From positions 3,224,001 through 3,288,000 of the forward strand of contig NZ_AP024650.1 in NCBI RefSeq assembly GCF_019977275.1: a DNA stretch of 64,000 bases. Reading direction: 5' to 3'. Made by a program: the position numbers and the translations under genes. Under the pieces are notes generated by a model. It worked only from the letters and a program-made list of their open reading frames with translations. It made no database searches and was not told the origin of the DNA. Position 1 is the first letter of the stretch. Every line of letters begins with the position of its first letter. This document shows positions 16,310 to 27,228 of the stretch, in pieces. Source of the stretch: Arthrobacter sp. StoSoilB19. GTDB lineage: Bacteria > Actinomycetota > Actinomycetes > Actinomycetales > Micrococcaceae.

Positions 16310-17637
16310 GGGTTAACCCTAACTTTTTGTTGCGGATACCGCTGATTCGGAGCTGACGGGGTATTGGACGTGGCCGGAACCAGCGATTCCAGGACGCGGA
16401 TCACCCGGTCCTCGAAGCCTTTGGCGGTGGGGTCCGTGAGGTTGGCAAGGAGCCTGACCACGAACCGCATCAGCACTGGGATTGGCATGCCTGTCCGCAG
16501 CGCGAGTTTCATGACGGCCGGCTTGCCGATCAGCGCGGCGAAGGCCCGGCCGAGGGTAAAGTGCGAGCCCCACTGGTCCCGCACGTAGTCCGCGTACCGC
16601 GAAAGGTGCGCGTCGGCGTCGTACGTTCCGCCTGCTGCCATGGAGCGCGAGGAGGCGTCGATGATGAACTCCGCGGCAAAACGCGCCGACTCCATCGCGT
16701 AGGAGATGCCCTCACCGTTGAACGGGGACACCATGCCGCCGGCGTCGCCCAGCAGCAGGAGTCCCGGCGAGTAGTGCGGGGTGCGGTTGAAGCCCATGGG
16801 CAGCGCGGCGCCGCGGATCTCCCCCACCTGGTTTTCCGGTGTGAAGCCCCAGTCGGCGGGCATGCCGGCGGTCCATTCACGCAGGACCTGCTTGTAGTCG
16901 AGCTTGCCGAATTCCTTGGAGGAGTTCAGGATGCCCAGGCCCACGTTGGAGGTGCCGTCGCCCACGCCGAACACCCAGCCGTAGCCGGGCAGCAGCTTGC
17001 CGTCACGGCCAGGAAGTTCCAGCCAGCCTTCCATCCAGTCGTCGTCGGTGCGCGGCGAGGTGAAGTAGGTGCGGACGGCGACGCCGAGCGGCCGGTCGTC
17101 GCGCTTCTGGATGCCGAGTGAGACAGCGGTGCGGGTGGAGTTGCCGTCGGCGGCCAGGACGACGTCGGCACTGAAGTCGTGCGTCTGTCCCGTCTTGCGT
17201 CCGGACTCGTCAAGGAGCGCTGCGCGGACCCCGGTGACCCGGCCGTCGTCGTCCCGGAGGGCATCGGTGACGCTGTGCCGCTCGAGGATGGTGGCACCCG
17301 CGGCCTGGGCGTGCCGGCCCAGTTCCTCGTCAAAGCCAAGCCGGGTGCGGATCAGGCCGTACTGCGGGAAGTCGGACACCTCGGGCCAGGGCAGTTCGAT
17401 GGTGCGGCCGCCGGCGATCAGGCGCAGGCCCTTGTTCCGCCGCCAGCCGTCGTTCTCAGGGTGCGGCAGGCCGAGCTTCTGGATCTCGCGGACGGCCCGG
17501 GGCGTGAGCCCGTCGCCGCAGACTTTCTCGCGCGGGAAGCTGGTTTTCTCCAGGACCGTGACATCGAGGCCGGCCTTGGCGAGGTAGTACGCGGCGGTGG
17601 ATCCGGCAGGGCCGGCGCCGACAATCAGTACCTTCAC
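16306..17637 (-). CDS. menJ: Menaquinone reductase MenJ-like (geranylgeranyl reductase family)
   Basis: The 443-aa flavoprotein has the FAD motif GAGPAGS at 7-13, the family CGDG motif at 40-43, and LLLGDAGGMVSPFNGEG before the C-terminal third. In mycobacteria MenJ saturates one isoprene unit of the menaquinone tail. The placement between menG and a prenyl synthase, with a 3-nt gap and a GTGA overlap, supports this over archaeal-type lipid reduction. The C-terminus is membrane-associated in character (PVLMRFVVRLLANL). Confidence 0.88.
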   Translation of the reverse strand: MKVLIVGAGPAGSTAAYYLAKAGLDVTVLEKTSFPREKVCGDGLTPRAVREIQKLGLPHPENDGWRRNKGLRLIAGGRTIELPWPEVSDFPQYGLIRTRLGFDEELGRHAQAAGATILERHSVTDALRDDDGRVTGVRAALLDESGRKTGQTHDFSADVVLAADGNSTRTAVSLGIQKRDDRPLGVAVRTYFTSPRTDDDWMEGWLELPGRDGKLLPGYGWVFGVGDGTSNVGLGILNSSKEFGKLDYKQVLREWTAGMPADWGFTPENQVGEIRGAALPMGFNRTPHYSPGLLLLGDAGGMVSPFNGEGISYAMESARFAAEFIIDASSRSMAAGGTYDADAHLSRYADYVRDQWGSHFTLGRAFAALIGKPAVMKLALRTGMPIPVLMRFVVRLLANLTDPTAKGFEDRVIRVLESLVPATSNTPSAPNQRYPQQKVRVNP

Positions 17638-17640
17638 AGG

Positions 17641-18417
17641 TCAGCGGACGATGTTGCGGCGCAGCTTGGCCACCGGGCCCTTGTGGGCGGCGATGGCGGC
17701 CGCGCCGCCGTTGGACGGCGGGGCGGGCTTGAAGGCGCGGTGGACTGCCACGATGCCGCCGGTCAGGTTCCGGTAGGTGACATTCTCCCAGCCGGCCTCC
17801 TGCAGCCAGGCGGCCAGGTGGTCCTGGTCCGGCCAGGCGCGGATGGACTCGGCCAGGTAGACGTAGGCGTCGGGGTTGGAGGCGACCTTGACCGCGATGG
17901 CCGGCAGGGCCCGCATCAGGTATTCGGTGTACATGGTGCGCCACAGCGGGACCACGGGCTGGGAGAACTCGGCGATGACCAGCCGGCCGCCCGGCTTGGT
18001 GACGCGCAGCATCTCCAGCAGCGCCTTCTTGGGCTCGTTCACGTTGCGGAGGCCGAAGGAGATGGTGGTGGCATCGAACGTGTTGTCAGCGAACGGCAGG
18101 TTGGTGGCGTCACCGGCAATGAAGTTGATGTCCGGGCGGCGGCGCTTTCCCACCTTGAGCATGCCCAGGGAGAAGTCGCAGGCCACCACGTCTATGCCGG
18201 CGTCGGCATATGGCTCGCTGGAGGTCCCCGTTCCGGCCGCGAGGTCCAGGACGCGCTGGCCCTTGGAGACTTCCATCGCGTCCACCACGATCCTCCGCCA
18301 GCGGCGGGTCTGCCCCATGGAGAGGACATCGTTGACGACGTCGTATTTCGGTGCGACGTCGTCAAACATCGTGGCTACTTCGTCCGGACGCTTATCCAAG
18401 GATGCTCGGTTCACCAT
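17641..18417 (-). CDS. menG: Demethylmenaquinone methyltransferase MenG/UbiE
   Basis: The 258-aa SAM methyltransferase performs the C-methylation of demethylmenaquinone. It shows the UbiE signature [17 protein letters not shown] at 25-41, SAM motif [12 protein letters not shown] at 56-67 and FGLRNVNEP in the central region. It is first in the operon menG-menJ-hepT. The 111-nt region to divergent menF holds the promoters of both. Confidence 0.95.
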   Translation of the reverse strand: MVNRASLDKRPDEVATMFDDVAPKYDVVNDVLSMGQTRRWRRIVVDAMEVSKGQRVLDLAAGTGTSSEPYADAGIDVVACDFSLGMLKVGKRRRPDINFIAGDATNLPFADNTFDATTISFGLRNVNEPKKALLEMLRVTKPGGRLVIAEFSQPVVPLWRTMYTEYLMRALPAIAVKVASNPDAYVYLAESIRAWPDQDHLAAWLQEAGWENVTYRNLTGGIVAVHRAFKPAPPSNGGAAAIAAHKGPVAKLRRNIVR

Positions 18418-18528
18418 GACATTGTCTCAAATGTTCCCGTGCGTGCTGACCAGCCCTTTTTGCCCACTCAAGCCTGCATCAGGGTGCCGGGGAGGCCACC
18501 GTGTACGCGGGAGTAGTGTTGTCTCATC

Positions 18529-19929
18529 ATGACGAGCACGTTCCGCACCTTGACAGTCCCCCTGGATGGCAAAGCGTTCCCCGGGGGGCTGCCTTCGTTT
18601 CTGGTCAGGGACGATGTCCTGTGCTGGACCCGCAGGGAAGCCGGGCTGGCCGGGTTTGGCGAGATTGCGCGCTTCACTGCCACCGGGCCGGACCGGTTCC
18701 TGGAGGCGGACATCTGGTGGCGGCACCTGGTCCTCGAGGCTGAGGTCGCGGACTCCGTGGAGCTGCCCGGCACTGGCCCCGTCGCCTTCGGCTCCTTTGC
18801 CTTTTCCAAGACTTCCGCCCACGAGTCGCGGCTGATCGTGCCGGAGATCGTGGTGGGCGTGCGGGACAACCAGGCATGGCTCACGCAATTGACGTTCGAC
18901 GACGGCCAGCTCACCGAAGAGTCGGCCCTCGCCGCACTGGACCGCTGGCTCAGCAGTGCTTCCGCCGAAGACCCGGACGTTGAAGGCACGACGGCGGCAG
19001 CGGACTCCGCCGGGGACGCTTCCCTGGGCGGCGTGCCCGGCAAAGCCCGCGGCGCCGTCGTACGCCCCCTCCCCCTGGCGGCCGGCGCAACGCTGCACAC
19101 CGGTTCCCTCAGTGAGGAAGCCTGGATGGAGGCCGTGGCCGCCGGTGTTGCCGAGATCCGCACGGGGGCACTGGAGAAACTGGTGCTGGCGCGGGACGTT
19201 GTGGCTACTATTCCTTCCGGCGTACATGCCGCGGACGTGCTGCGCGAACTTGCCGCACGGTACCGCGAATGCTGGACGTACGGCGTGGACGGGCTGGTGG
19301 GGGCCACGCCCGAGATGCTGATCCAGGTGGAGGGCCGCACCGCGCAGGCGCGCGTGCTGGCCGGCACCCTGGACCGCCGCGACGCGCACGGCGAGGACGG
19401 TCCGCCCATGGATTACGCTACGCGCGTGCTCGCCGGCTCCGAGAAGCAGCGGCATGAGCACGAGATTGCCATCCAGTCCCTGACCAGGCAGCTGGCGCCG
19501 TTCTCGGAGGCCATGAATGCGCATGATGAGCCCTTCATCCTGGAGTTGCCCAACGTGTGGCACCTGGCCTCGGACGTCAAGGCGGAACTCACCGAGGTGG
19601 AGGGCCACGTGCCCACCTGCCTGGCCCTGATCAACGCCCTGCATCCCACGGCAGCTGTCTGCGGAACCCCCACCCTGGTGGCGGGCGAACTGATCCGGAA
19701 GCTGGAACATCTTGACCGCGGCCCCTATGCCGGGCCGGTGGGCTGGCTGGATGCCGCCGGGAACGGCGAATGGGGCATCGCCCTGCGAGGTGCGGTCATC
19801 GAGTCGACCGACACCGTGAGGCTATATGCCGGCTGCGGCATCGTTGACGGCTCGCAGCCCAAAGCCGAGCTGGCCGAAACGTGGGCCAAGTTCCGGCCCA
19901 TGCTGGAATCGCTGGGCATCAAGAGCTGA
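18529..19929 (+). CDS. menF: Isochorismate synthase MenF
   Basis: The 466-aa chorismate-binding enzyme converts chorismate to isochorismate, the first step to menaquinone. The catalytic domain covers about 200-460, with LEKLVLARD, DGLVGATPEML, ALINALHPTAAVCGTP and LYAGCGIVDGSQPKAE visible. Isochorismate synthases for siderophores share the fold, but divergent menG and nearby menD point to menaquinone. An acidic low-complexity linker is present at about 145-165. Confidence 0.93.
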   Translation: MTSTFRTLTVPLDGKAFPGGLPSFLVRDDVLCWTRREAGLAGFGEIARFTATGPDRFLEADIWWRHLVLEAEVADSVELPGTGPVAFGSFAFSKTSAHESRLIVPEIVVGVRDNQAWLTQLTFDDGQLTEESALAALDRWLSSASAEDPDVEGTTAAADSAGDASLGGVPGKARGAVVRPLPLAAGATLHTGSLSEEAWMEAVAAGVAEIRTGALEKLVLARDVVATIPSGVHAADVLRELAARYRECWTYGVDGLVGATPEMLIQVEGRTAQARVLAGTLDRRDAHGEDGPPMDYATRVLAGSEKQRHEHEIAIQSLTRQLAPFSEAMNAHDEPFILELPNVWHLASDVKAELTEVEGHVPTCLALINALHPTAAVCGTPTLVAGELIRKLEHLDRGPYAGPVGWLDAAGNGEWGIALRGAVIESTDTVRLYAGCGIVDGSQPKAELAETWAKFRPMLESLGIKS

Positions 19930-20112
19930 TTTTCCCCCGGATTGGGTAGGAGGTCTGGGATTACAGACTCTTCCCGCTCCTAAAGGCTTGCTTTTGCCCC
20001 CGTTACAGTTATCCAATAGTGAAACTTAGTTGCGTGTGACGTACCTCTCTTGTTGAGCGTTACACTATAAGCCGCGTTAGTACCTCATAGCCCCTGCAAC
20101 AAAAGGTAAGAA

Positions 20113-21066
20113 ATGCAGACTCCCCGTACCCTCCTGGGCACTTCCAAGCTGACCGCTGCCACCATGATCGCCATCAGCGCCCTGGCCCTCTCAGCATGCA
20201 CGAACGCCTCGGAAACGGGTCCCTCCGGCGCGGCCACGTCCTCAGGCAAGGCCAGCGCGAGCTTTGATCCGTCCACGGTCAAGAAGGACGACGCCCTCGC
20301 TGCCATGGTCCCGGACACCATCAAGTCCAAGGGCACCATCACGGTAGGCTCCGACACCAGCTACGCACCGGCCGAATTCCTGGGTCCGGACGGCCAGACT
20401 CCCGTGGGCTACGACGTGGACATCGCCAAGGCCATCGGCGCCACGCTGGGCCTCAAGGTCCAGGTCCAGACTGCCGAGTTCACCGGCATCCTTCCGGCCC
20501 TCGGCCCCAAGTACGATCTGGGCATCTCCTCGTTCACCATCAACCCGGAGCGACTGGGCGCCGTGAACATGGTCAGCTACTTCAACGCCGGCACCGCCTG
20601 GGCCGTGCAGAAGGGCAACCCCAAGAAGTTCTCCCTGGATGATGTCTGCGGCAAGTCCATCGGTGTGCAGACCGGCACCGTCCAGGAAGACCCCGATCTT
20701 TCCGACCGCAACAAGAAGTGCGTCGCAGACGGCAAGAAGCCCATTGACATCGTCACCCTGAAGAACCAGACGGATGTCACCACCCGCCTGGTGAACGGCA
20801 GCATCGACGCCATGACCGCCGACTCCCCCATCATCGGCTACGCGCTGACCCAGACCAACGGCCAGCTGGAGAAGCTGGGCGACGTCTACGATTCCGCTCC
20901 CCAGGGCATTGCTGTGGCCAAGGCTGACACCGCCTGGGCAGAGGTCATCCAGAAGACCGTCACCAAGCTGATGGAAGACGGCTCCTACAAGAAGATCCTT
21001 GAGGGCTGGGGCAACTCTGAGGGCGCCATCACCAAGTCCGAGGTCAACCCGGCGGTCAAGTCTTGA
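20113..21066 (+). CDS. Amino-acid-type ABC transporter substrate-binding lipoprotein
   Basis: The 317-aa protein has a signal peptide ending in lipobox LSAC with the lipidated cysteine at residue 29, then a Ser/Thr/Gly spacer. The binding domain begins near GTITVGSDTSYAPAEF and has VGYDVDIAKAIG, typical of family 3 (polar amino acid) binding proteins. It is first in a three-gene importer operon. The ligand is not predictable; glutamate, glutamine or basic amino acids are typical. Confidence 0.9.
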   Translation: MQTPRTLLGTSKLTAATMIAISALALSACTNASETGPSGAATSSGKASASFDPSTVKKDDALAAMVPDTIKSKGTITVGSDTSYAPAEFLGPDGQTPVGYDVDIAKAIGATLGLKVQVQTAEFTGILPALGPKYDLGISSFTINPERLGAVNMVSYFNAGTAWAVQKGNPKKFSLDDVCGKSIGVQTGTVQEDPDLSDRNKKCVADGKKPIDIVTLKNQTDVTTRLVNGSIDAMTADSPIIGYALTQTNGQLEKLGDVYDSAPQGIAVAKADTAWAEVIQKTVTKLMEDGSYKKILEGWGNSEGAITKSEVNPAVKS

Positions 21067-21101
21067 GTTTTCGCGTTACCGACGACAAGTCAGGCGTGCA
21101 T

Positions 21102-22060
21102 ATGGAACACCCTCAACACCGGGATGCGCCGGTACTGAACAAGTCAGTGCCGGTGCGCCACCCCGGCCGGTGGATCAGCGCCCTCATCATCCTCGCTGTC
21201 GTAGCAGTGTTCCTGCAGAGCCTGTTCACCAACCCCAACTTCCGCTGGGACGTTGTGGGCACCTACATCCTGGACGTCAAGGTGGTCCAGGGTGTGGGCT
21301 GGACGCTGTTGCTTACCGTGGCCTCGATGGTCCTGGCCATCGTCCTGGCCATCCTGCTGGCATTCATGCGCCAGTCCGACAACCCCATATTCCGCTGGTC
21401 GAGCTGGGTCTGGGTGTGGTTCTTCCGCGGCACACCCGTCTATACCCAGCTGGTGTTGTGGGGCCTGATTTCGGTCCTTTATCCCAAGATCAGTGCGGGC
21501 ATTCCGTTTGGACCTGAATTCTTCAGCCTGGACACCTCCGCAGTCATCACTGCCACGGTGGCTGCCATCCTCGGTTTGGGTCTCAACGAATCCGCCTACC
21601 TGGCGGAGATCTTCCGGGCCGGCCTCAAGTCCGTGGACAGGGGCCAGCAGGAAGCCGCCGAGGCGCTTGGCATGTCCAAGGGCAAAATCATGTGGCGGAT
21701 CATTCTTCCCCAGGCCATGCGGGTGATCGTGCCGCCAACCGGCAACGAAACCATCGGCATGCTGAAGACCACCTCGCTGGTCCTGGCGGTCCCGTTCACC
21801 CTGGACCTGACATTTGCCACCAATGCGTTGGCCAACCGCACTTATCTGCCCGTGCCGCTGCTGATCGTGGCAGCCATCTGGTACCTGGTAATCACCAGCA
21901 TCCTGATGGTGGGTCAGCACTTCATCGAGGCCTACTACGGCAGGGGCGTGGACAACCAGGCCCCCGCAGCCGGTGTCAACCCGGCTGCTGCCAAGGCTGC
22001 CGCGGCCGGTGCCGATGCACACCGGTCAATGAAGACGGACTTCCCCGAGGAGAGTGCACG

Positions 22061-22064
<4 letters not shown>
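21102..22064 (+). CDS. Amino-acid ABC transporter permease (HisM/GlnP type)
   Basis: The 320-aa inner-membrane permease has a first membrane segment about 25 residues in, a periplasmic loop, then the typical core with [14 protein letters not shown] and the EAA loop [24 protein letters not shown] at 21063 that overlaps the upstream stop would add 13 residues; ATG 21102 is preferred but not certain. An Ala-rich tail follows the last segment. The 3' end overlaps the ATPase start (ATGA). Confidence 0.88.
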
Positions 22065-22837
<773 letters not shown>

Positions 22838-22858
22838 CTTCGTCCGCTTTCGAAGCCC

Positions 22859-22902
22859 AAATTCCCTGGCGCTGCCGTTATCTCGGTAGCGCCAGGGAAT
22901 TT
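22859..22902 (+). terminator. Terminator after the amino-acid importer operon
   Basis: Perfect 15-bp stem, AAATTCCCTGGCGCT against AGCGCCAGGGAATTT, extended by four more pairs (one wobble) around a TTATCT loop. The A- and T-containing ends suit termination in both directions, and menD converges from the other side. Confidence 0.8.
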
Positions 22903-22955
22903 GTGCTTCCAGAGGGAATATGCGCGTCGAGGACGTGCGCACGCCCCCCAGGCGC

Positions 22956-24719
22956 TTACCGGCCGGCCAGCACGCCCTCAACTGCCGCGGCCACCGCTTC
23001 CTTGATGCGGGCGTGGAGCTGCCGCAGCTGCCGGCGGTCCGTCCGGACCTCCACGATGCTGCGCCCCTGCACAGGCCGGGCCAGCGCTTCGGCGAGTCCC
23101 GCCGTCGTACTTACCAGTGAATGTGCGACGCCGTACGCTGCGGCGAGTGCCGCGATGTCCACTGAGTGCGGGGTACCGAAGAGGCGCTCGACGACGTCCC
23201 CGTAGCGGCCGCCCTCCTGGACTCCCCCGTGCTCCAGCAGCCCGAAGATGGCGCCACCGGAATCATTGAGGACCACGATCCGCAGGTCCGGCTGCTCCTC
23301 CCCCGCGCCGAGGAGGAGTCCGCCGGCGTCATGGAGGAAGGTCACGTCGCCCATGAGGGCGGTGGTCTCCTGCCGGCCGCCCAGGGCAATGCCGGTTGCT
23401 GTGGAAATGGTGCCGTCGATCCCGGCAAGGCCCCGGTTTGCGTAGACGGTGGCGGACGGATCAGTGGCGGGCACGCCGGCCAGGTCCACATCCCGGATGC
23501 CATTGGAGGACCCGAGCAGCAGCTGGCCGCGTGCATGCTTCCAGACCTGTGAGGCAACGGAGGGGCCGGTGGCGGCGGCCTCTGCGGAGACCACCTGGTC
23601 CAGGGCATGCTGGGCAGCCGAGCCGGCGAGGAGCCAGGTGTCCAGCCAGGCGGAGGTGCCCCGGCCGGCGAAATCGGCAAGGTCGGCCAGGTTCTCCAGC
23701 GGCAGCTCGGTGCGCCGGCCAGGCTCGTACCACGCGACCGGAACCGGCTGGTACAGGGCGGATTCAACATCGTCGCGGGCCAGCAGCGCGGCCACGGGAC
23801 GGGACAGGGTGGGCCGGCCGAACAGCACCACGCGCTCAATCGGCTGCGCCGAGCTGGGTCCGAAATGCTCCAGCAGCAGCCGGTACGGGCCCACGGCGTT
23901 GGGTCCGAACCGGGAATTGGAGGACGGTTCGGCGAGCAGCGGCAGGTTGTGGGCGCGGGCGAACGCCTCGGCGACCGGGCCGGCGTCGTGCCCTGCCAGC
24001 ACCACGGTGCGCCGCTCCGGCAGGCTGTCCGCTGCCGGGGGCAGGTTCATGACCAGGGGCTCGGTGCCCACCCGGTAGCGCGTCCGTTCCACCGCCTCCG
24101 GCAGACCTTCTTCGGGGGACGGGACCAGGGGGTCGCGGAACGCGAGGTTCAGCTGGACCGGGCCCGGCGGCAGGTCCGGGAAGGCGCCGGTTGCCGCGGA
24201 AAGCCCGGTTTGAATGGCCCGCTCCGGACTGGTTCCGGCGGGTATGTCGGCCGCGAACCGGACCTGGTCACCAAACAGGTCCGGCTGCACGGTGGTCTGG
24301 TTGGCGCCGGTTCCGCGCAACTCCTCCGGCCGGTCCGCGGACAGGACGATGAGCGGGACGGCAGCATGGTTGGCCTCCATCACCGCCGGCATCAGGTTTC
24401 CGACGGCGGTCCCGGACGTGGTGAGCACGGCTGCGGGCGAACCGGTGGACAGGGCCAGGCCCAGGGCCGTAAACCCGGCGGACCGTTCGTCGATCCGGAC
24501 CAGCAGGTCCACCCGGCCGGCCGCGGAGGCCTCGGCCAGGGCGTACGCCATGGGGGCCGACCGGGAACCAGGCGACACCACCACGTGCCGCACGCCGCCG
24601 TCGAGCAGGACGTCGACGGCGATCCGCGCCGCAGCCAGGGCGCTCAACTGGGCTTCCGGGTCATCCCGGTCGGGGAATCCAGGGGTGGCCTCCGGGGCAG
24701 GTTCGTTCGGCAAAGTCAC
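22956..24719 (-). CDS. menD: SEPHCHC synthase MenD
   Basis: The 587-aa thiamine-diphosphate enzyme joins isochorismate and 2-oxoglutarate in menaquinone synthesis. The N-terminal part shows [15 protein letters not shown] and [15 protein letters not shown] with the ThDP-activating glutamate, then [14 protein letters not shown]. The C-terminal part has [13 protein letters not shown] and a metal-binding NDSGGAIF. It converges on the amino-acid importer; only 17 kb separate menJ-menG-menF-menD from menC. Confidence 0.95.
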   Translation of the reverse strand: MTLPNEPAPEATPGFPDRDDPEAQLSALAAARIAVDVLLDGGVRHVVVSPGSRSAPMAYALAEASAAGRVDLLVRIDERSAGFTALGLALSTGSPAAVLTTSGTAVGNLMPAVMEANHAAVPLIVLSADRPEELRGTGANQTTVQPDLFGDQVRFAADIPAGTSPERAIQTGLSAATGAFPDLPPGPVQLNLAFRDPLVPSPEEGLPEAVERTRYRVGTEPLVMNLPPAADSLPERRTVVLAGHDAGPVAEAFARAHNLPLLAEPSSNSRFGPNAVGPYRLLLEHFGPSSAQPIERVVLFGRPTLSRPVAALLARDDVESALYQPVPVAWYEPGRRTELPLENLADLADFAGRGTSAWLDTWLLAGSAAQHALDQVVSAEAAATGPSVASQVWKHARGQLLLGSSNGIRDVDLAGVPATDPSATVYANRGLAGIDGTISTATGIALGGRQETTALMGDVTFLHDAGGLLLGAGEEQPDLRIVVLNDSGGAIFGLLEHGGVQEGGRYGDVVERLFGTPHSVDIAALAAAYGVAHSLVSTTAGLAEALARPVQGRSIVEVRTDRRQLRQLHARIKEAVAAAVEGVLAGR

Positions 24720-24740
24720 CCAACCAGTCTGCCACCCCGC

Positions 24741-24853
24741 GACGCCCCATCACCTCCCGCACCAAAACACCCGACGCCCCATCACCTCCTGCCGCTGTGG
24801 GCCGGTAGGTGATGGGGCGTCGCCGAAAAACCCACGGAAGGTGATGGGGCGTC
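24741..24853. repeat. Four-unit inverted repeat cluster, family C
   Basis: Two forward units GACGCCCCATCACCTCC (24741-24757 and 24773-24789) are followed by two inverted units AGGTGATGGGGCGTC (24807-24821 and 24839-24853). They can fold as nested or alternative hairpins between menD and phoX, and could end the phoX transcript. Confidence 0.85.
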
Positions 24854-24860
24854 CGAAGGG

Positions 24861-26927
24861 TCAGCCGCGGAACACCTGGACCACCGCGGGACGGGGCGCG
24901 CGCACCTGGCCGGGTGCCGGCGTCGTGCCTGCCGGGACGTAGTCCGGAAAGTAGGAGTGCGGCGCCTCGAAGGTGCCTTCCTCGCCCGGGTGCTGCACGG
25001 AGACGAACACCATGCGCTCGTCGTCGTGGATGACCGGGCCGCAGGTTTCGGCGTCGCGTGGAACGGAGAGGAACTGCTCCACCTTGCCGCGCTCGGCGCC
25101 GTCCAGGGTGACCTTGAAGAGGCCGTCGTTGTAGCCGATGCCGGACGGCGCGCCGTCGGTGGAGATCCAGAGGTTGCCCACGGAGTCGAAGGCCACGTTG
25201 TCCGGGCAGGAGATGGGCGAGACCTTGTCCACCGGGTAGCCGGAGAAGTAGGTGACGTCGCCCTGGGCGGGGTCGCCGCAGACCATCAGGAGGGTCCAGT
25301 TGAACTTGGTGGAGGTCTGGTCGCCGGTTTCGGTGATTTCCACGATGTGCCCGTCGCGGTTCTGGGTGCGCGGGTTGACTTCGGTGGCGCCCTCCTTGGT
25401 GCCGGTGCCGCGGTCCGAGTTGTTGGTGCAGACCACGTAGACCTTGCCGGTGTGCAGGCTGGGCTGGACGTCCTCGCACCGGTCCATCTTGGTTGGTCCC
25501 ACCTTGTCCGCTGCCAGGCGGGTGTAGACCAGGACTTCTTCGACGGACATGCCGGGGACGGCTGACTTGCCGCCGACCACCAGGGGCAGCCATTCGCCGG
25601 TGCCGTCGAACGCGCCGTCGGAGGGGAGCGCCCCGGTTCCGGTGATTTCTGCCGCGGGCGAGTTGCCGGTGAACTTGGCAACGTAGAGGTCACCCTGGGA
25701 CAGCAGGTCCATGTTGTGCCTGCGGTCGCCCTCACGGTACTTCTCTGCCGAGACGAACTTGTAGAGGTAGTCGAACTTCTCGTCGTCGCCCATGTAGGCC
25801 ACCACGTGACCGGATTCGGCCACGATCACGTTGGCACCCTCGTGCTTGAAGCGGCCCATCGCGGAGCGCTTCTTGGGCGTTGAGGTGGGGTCGAAGGGGT
25901 CGACTTCCACGATCCAGCCGAAGCGGTTGGTTTCGTTTTCGTAGCCGGCGTTGCGGGTGTCGAAGCGGGGATCGTCCAGCTCCCACTTGCGGGCGGTGGG
26001 CTTGGCGGTGAGGCCGTAGCGCTTGTCGCTGGCGGAGGTGCCGCCGGCCACGAAGTAGCCGTTGAAGTTTTCCTCGCCGGAGAGGATGGTGCCCCAGGGG
26101 GTGGTGCCGCCGGAGCAGTTGCCGAACGTGCCTTTGATGGCGCGGCCGGAGGGATCGGCGTCGGTTTTGACGAGGGCCGAGCCGGCGACGGGGCCGGTCA
26201 GTTCGAAGGTGGTATCGGAGAGGTAGCGGCGGTTCAGCGGGGCGCCCTTGACGTAGCTCCACGGCTTGGTGGTGTTCTTGCGCTCGAGTTCCACCACGGC
26301 CAGGCCGTGCGCTGCGCGGCCGATGGCACGGGTTTCGGCGGCGTCGTAGCCGGCCGGGACCATGATGTTCTCGTTGGTGTATTCGTGGTTGGTGAACAGT
26401 ACCGCGCGGCGGCCCTTGCTGCCCGGGATTTCCACGATGTCCGTGTAGTCGTTGTTGTAGCCGAACTGGCGGGCCTGGGCTGCGGCAGTCTGGTTGTTGA
26501 GGTCGAAGTCCGGCGAGTCAGCGAACAGCGGGTCGCCCCAGCGGATGATCGGCTGCCATGTGAAACCTTCCGGAACGGTGAAGGCGTCGACGGCTTTGTC
26601 CACGGGCTTGATGGCGGTGAACTGCAGCTTGGAGTTGCCGAAGCCTTCCTTGGCGGCCTTGGACAGGCCCGCAGCGGAGGCGGGTTCGGCGGAGCTCACC
26701 GCGGAACCGAGGACGACGGCGAGTGCACCGGCGGCTCCCATGCCCAGGGCGGCGCGGCGGGACAGGGTGGCGGAGGCGATGTCGCGGAAGTAGCTGTTGG
26801 AGCTGGTGTTGCAGACGTCACCGGCGCAGGCGTTGTCGCACTTGAGCGCGCAGGTGACGGGGCTGCGCTTGCCCTTGGTATGGCCGAGCATGGGCAGCAG
26901 GGTGAACTTGCGGGCAGTTTCAGACAT
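24861..26927 (-). CDS. phoX: PhoX-family alkaline phosphatase, Tat-exported
   Basis: The 688-aa protein belongs to the PhoX (DUF839) family, Ca/Fe-dependent phosphatases that free phosphate from organic esters outside the cell. The Tat motif SRRAALG at 56-62 is followed by a hydrophobic stretch and an AxA-type cleavage region (ASAAG). Ahead of it is an unusual cysteine patch (C26, C30, C34, C39). Catalytic-region segments visible include FTNHEYTNENI and GTILSGEENFNGYF. A PHO-box-like direct repeat upstream suggests PhoP control. ATG 26927 is selected because the longer frame adds only non-conserved residues. Confidence 0.92.
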   Translation of the reverse strand: MSETARKFTLLPMLGHTKGKRSPVTCALKCDNACAGDVCNTSSNSYFRDIASATLSRRAALGMGAAGALAVVLGSAVSSAEPASAAGLSKAAKEGFGNSKLQFTAIKPVDKAVDAFTVPEGFTWQPIIRWGDPLFADSPDFDLNNQTAAAQARQFGYNNDYTDIVEIPGSKGRRAVLFTNHEYTNENIMVPAGYDAAETRAIGRAAHGLAVVELERKNTTKPWSYVKGAPLNRRYLSDTTFELTGPVAGSALVKTDADPSGRAIKGTFGNCSGGTTPWGTILSGEENFNGYFVAGGTSASDKRYGLTAKPTARKWELDDPRFDTRNAGYENETNRFGWIVEVDPFDPTSTPKKRSAMGRFKHEGANVIVAESGHVVAYMGDDEKFDYLYKFVSAEKYREGDRRHNMDLLSQGDLYVAKFTGNSPAAEITGTGALPSDGAFDGTGEWLPLVVGGKSAVPGMSVEEVLVYTRLAADKVGPTKMDRCEDVQPSLHTGKVYVVCTNNSDRGTGTKEGATEVNPRTQNRDGHIVEITETGDQTSTKFNWTLLMVCGDPAQGDVTYFSGYPVDKVSPISCPDNVAFDSVGNLWISTDGAPSGIGYNDGLFKVTLDGAERGKVEQFLSVPRDAETCGPVIHDDERMVFVSVQHPGEEGTFEAPHSYFPDYVPAGTTPAPGQVRAPRPAVVQVFRG

Positions 26928-27228
26928 GGGAACCTTCCAAGAATTCTCGCTGGGGTGCCCGATCACCCTTCCAGCCGGTTCCTACAGGAAGCCATCAATT
27001 GGATGAAGTTATGGTGAACCGCCCGTGACCTGCAGGAACGTTTCATCCGTCAATGCAGGTGGTACCGCCCGTTCCGTGGGTTGGCTGAACATGCCGCGGC
27101 TGCTTCCCGCTGGCGGTGGGCGGACTTAAAATTGGAGTGCTGGGCGGACGGCGCCATCAGAGGTTTGGCCGGACACGGCGCTGCAGGCGGCCCAAACACG
27201 TCACCCTGTCCAGAGCGGATGCCCCGGC
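26928..27228. other. Divergent region between phoX and the serine hydrolase gene
   Basis: About 300 bases without a gene. They hold the PHO-box candidate on the phoX side; nothing else distinct was recognised. Confidence 0.5.
26998..27019 (-). promoter_or_regulatory. PHO-box-like direct repeat upstream of phoX
   Basis: On the minus strand two adjacent 11-mers, GTTCACCATAA and CTTCATCCAAT, fit the actinobacterial PhoP pattern of tandem GTTCA-like units. They lie about 70 nt before the phoX start. Confidence 0.55.

Noticed and set aside
18427..19710. 427-aa minus frame
   Set aside because: Shadow of menF.
20030..20090. Riboswitch or strong promoter before the amino-acid importer
   Set aside because: CACTATAAG looks like a -10 but no well-spaced -35 or conserved fold was found.
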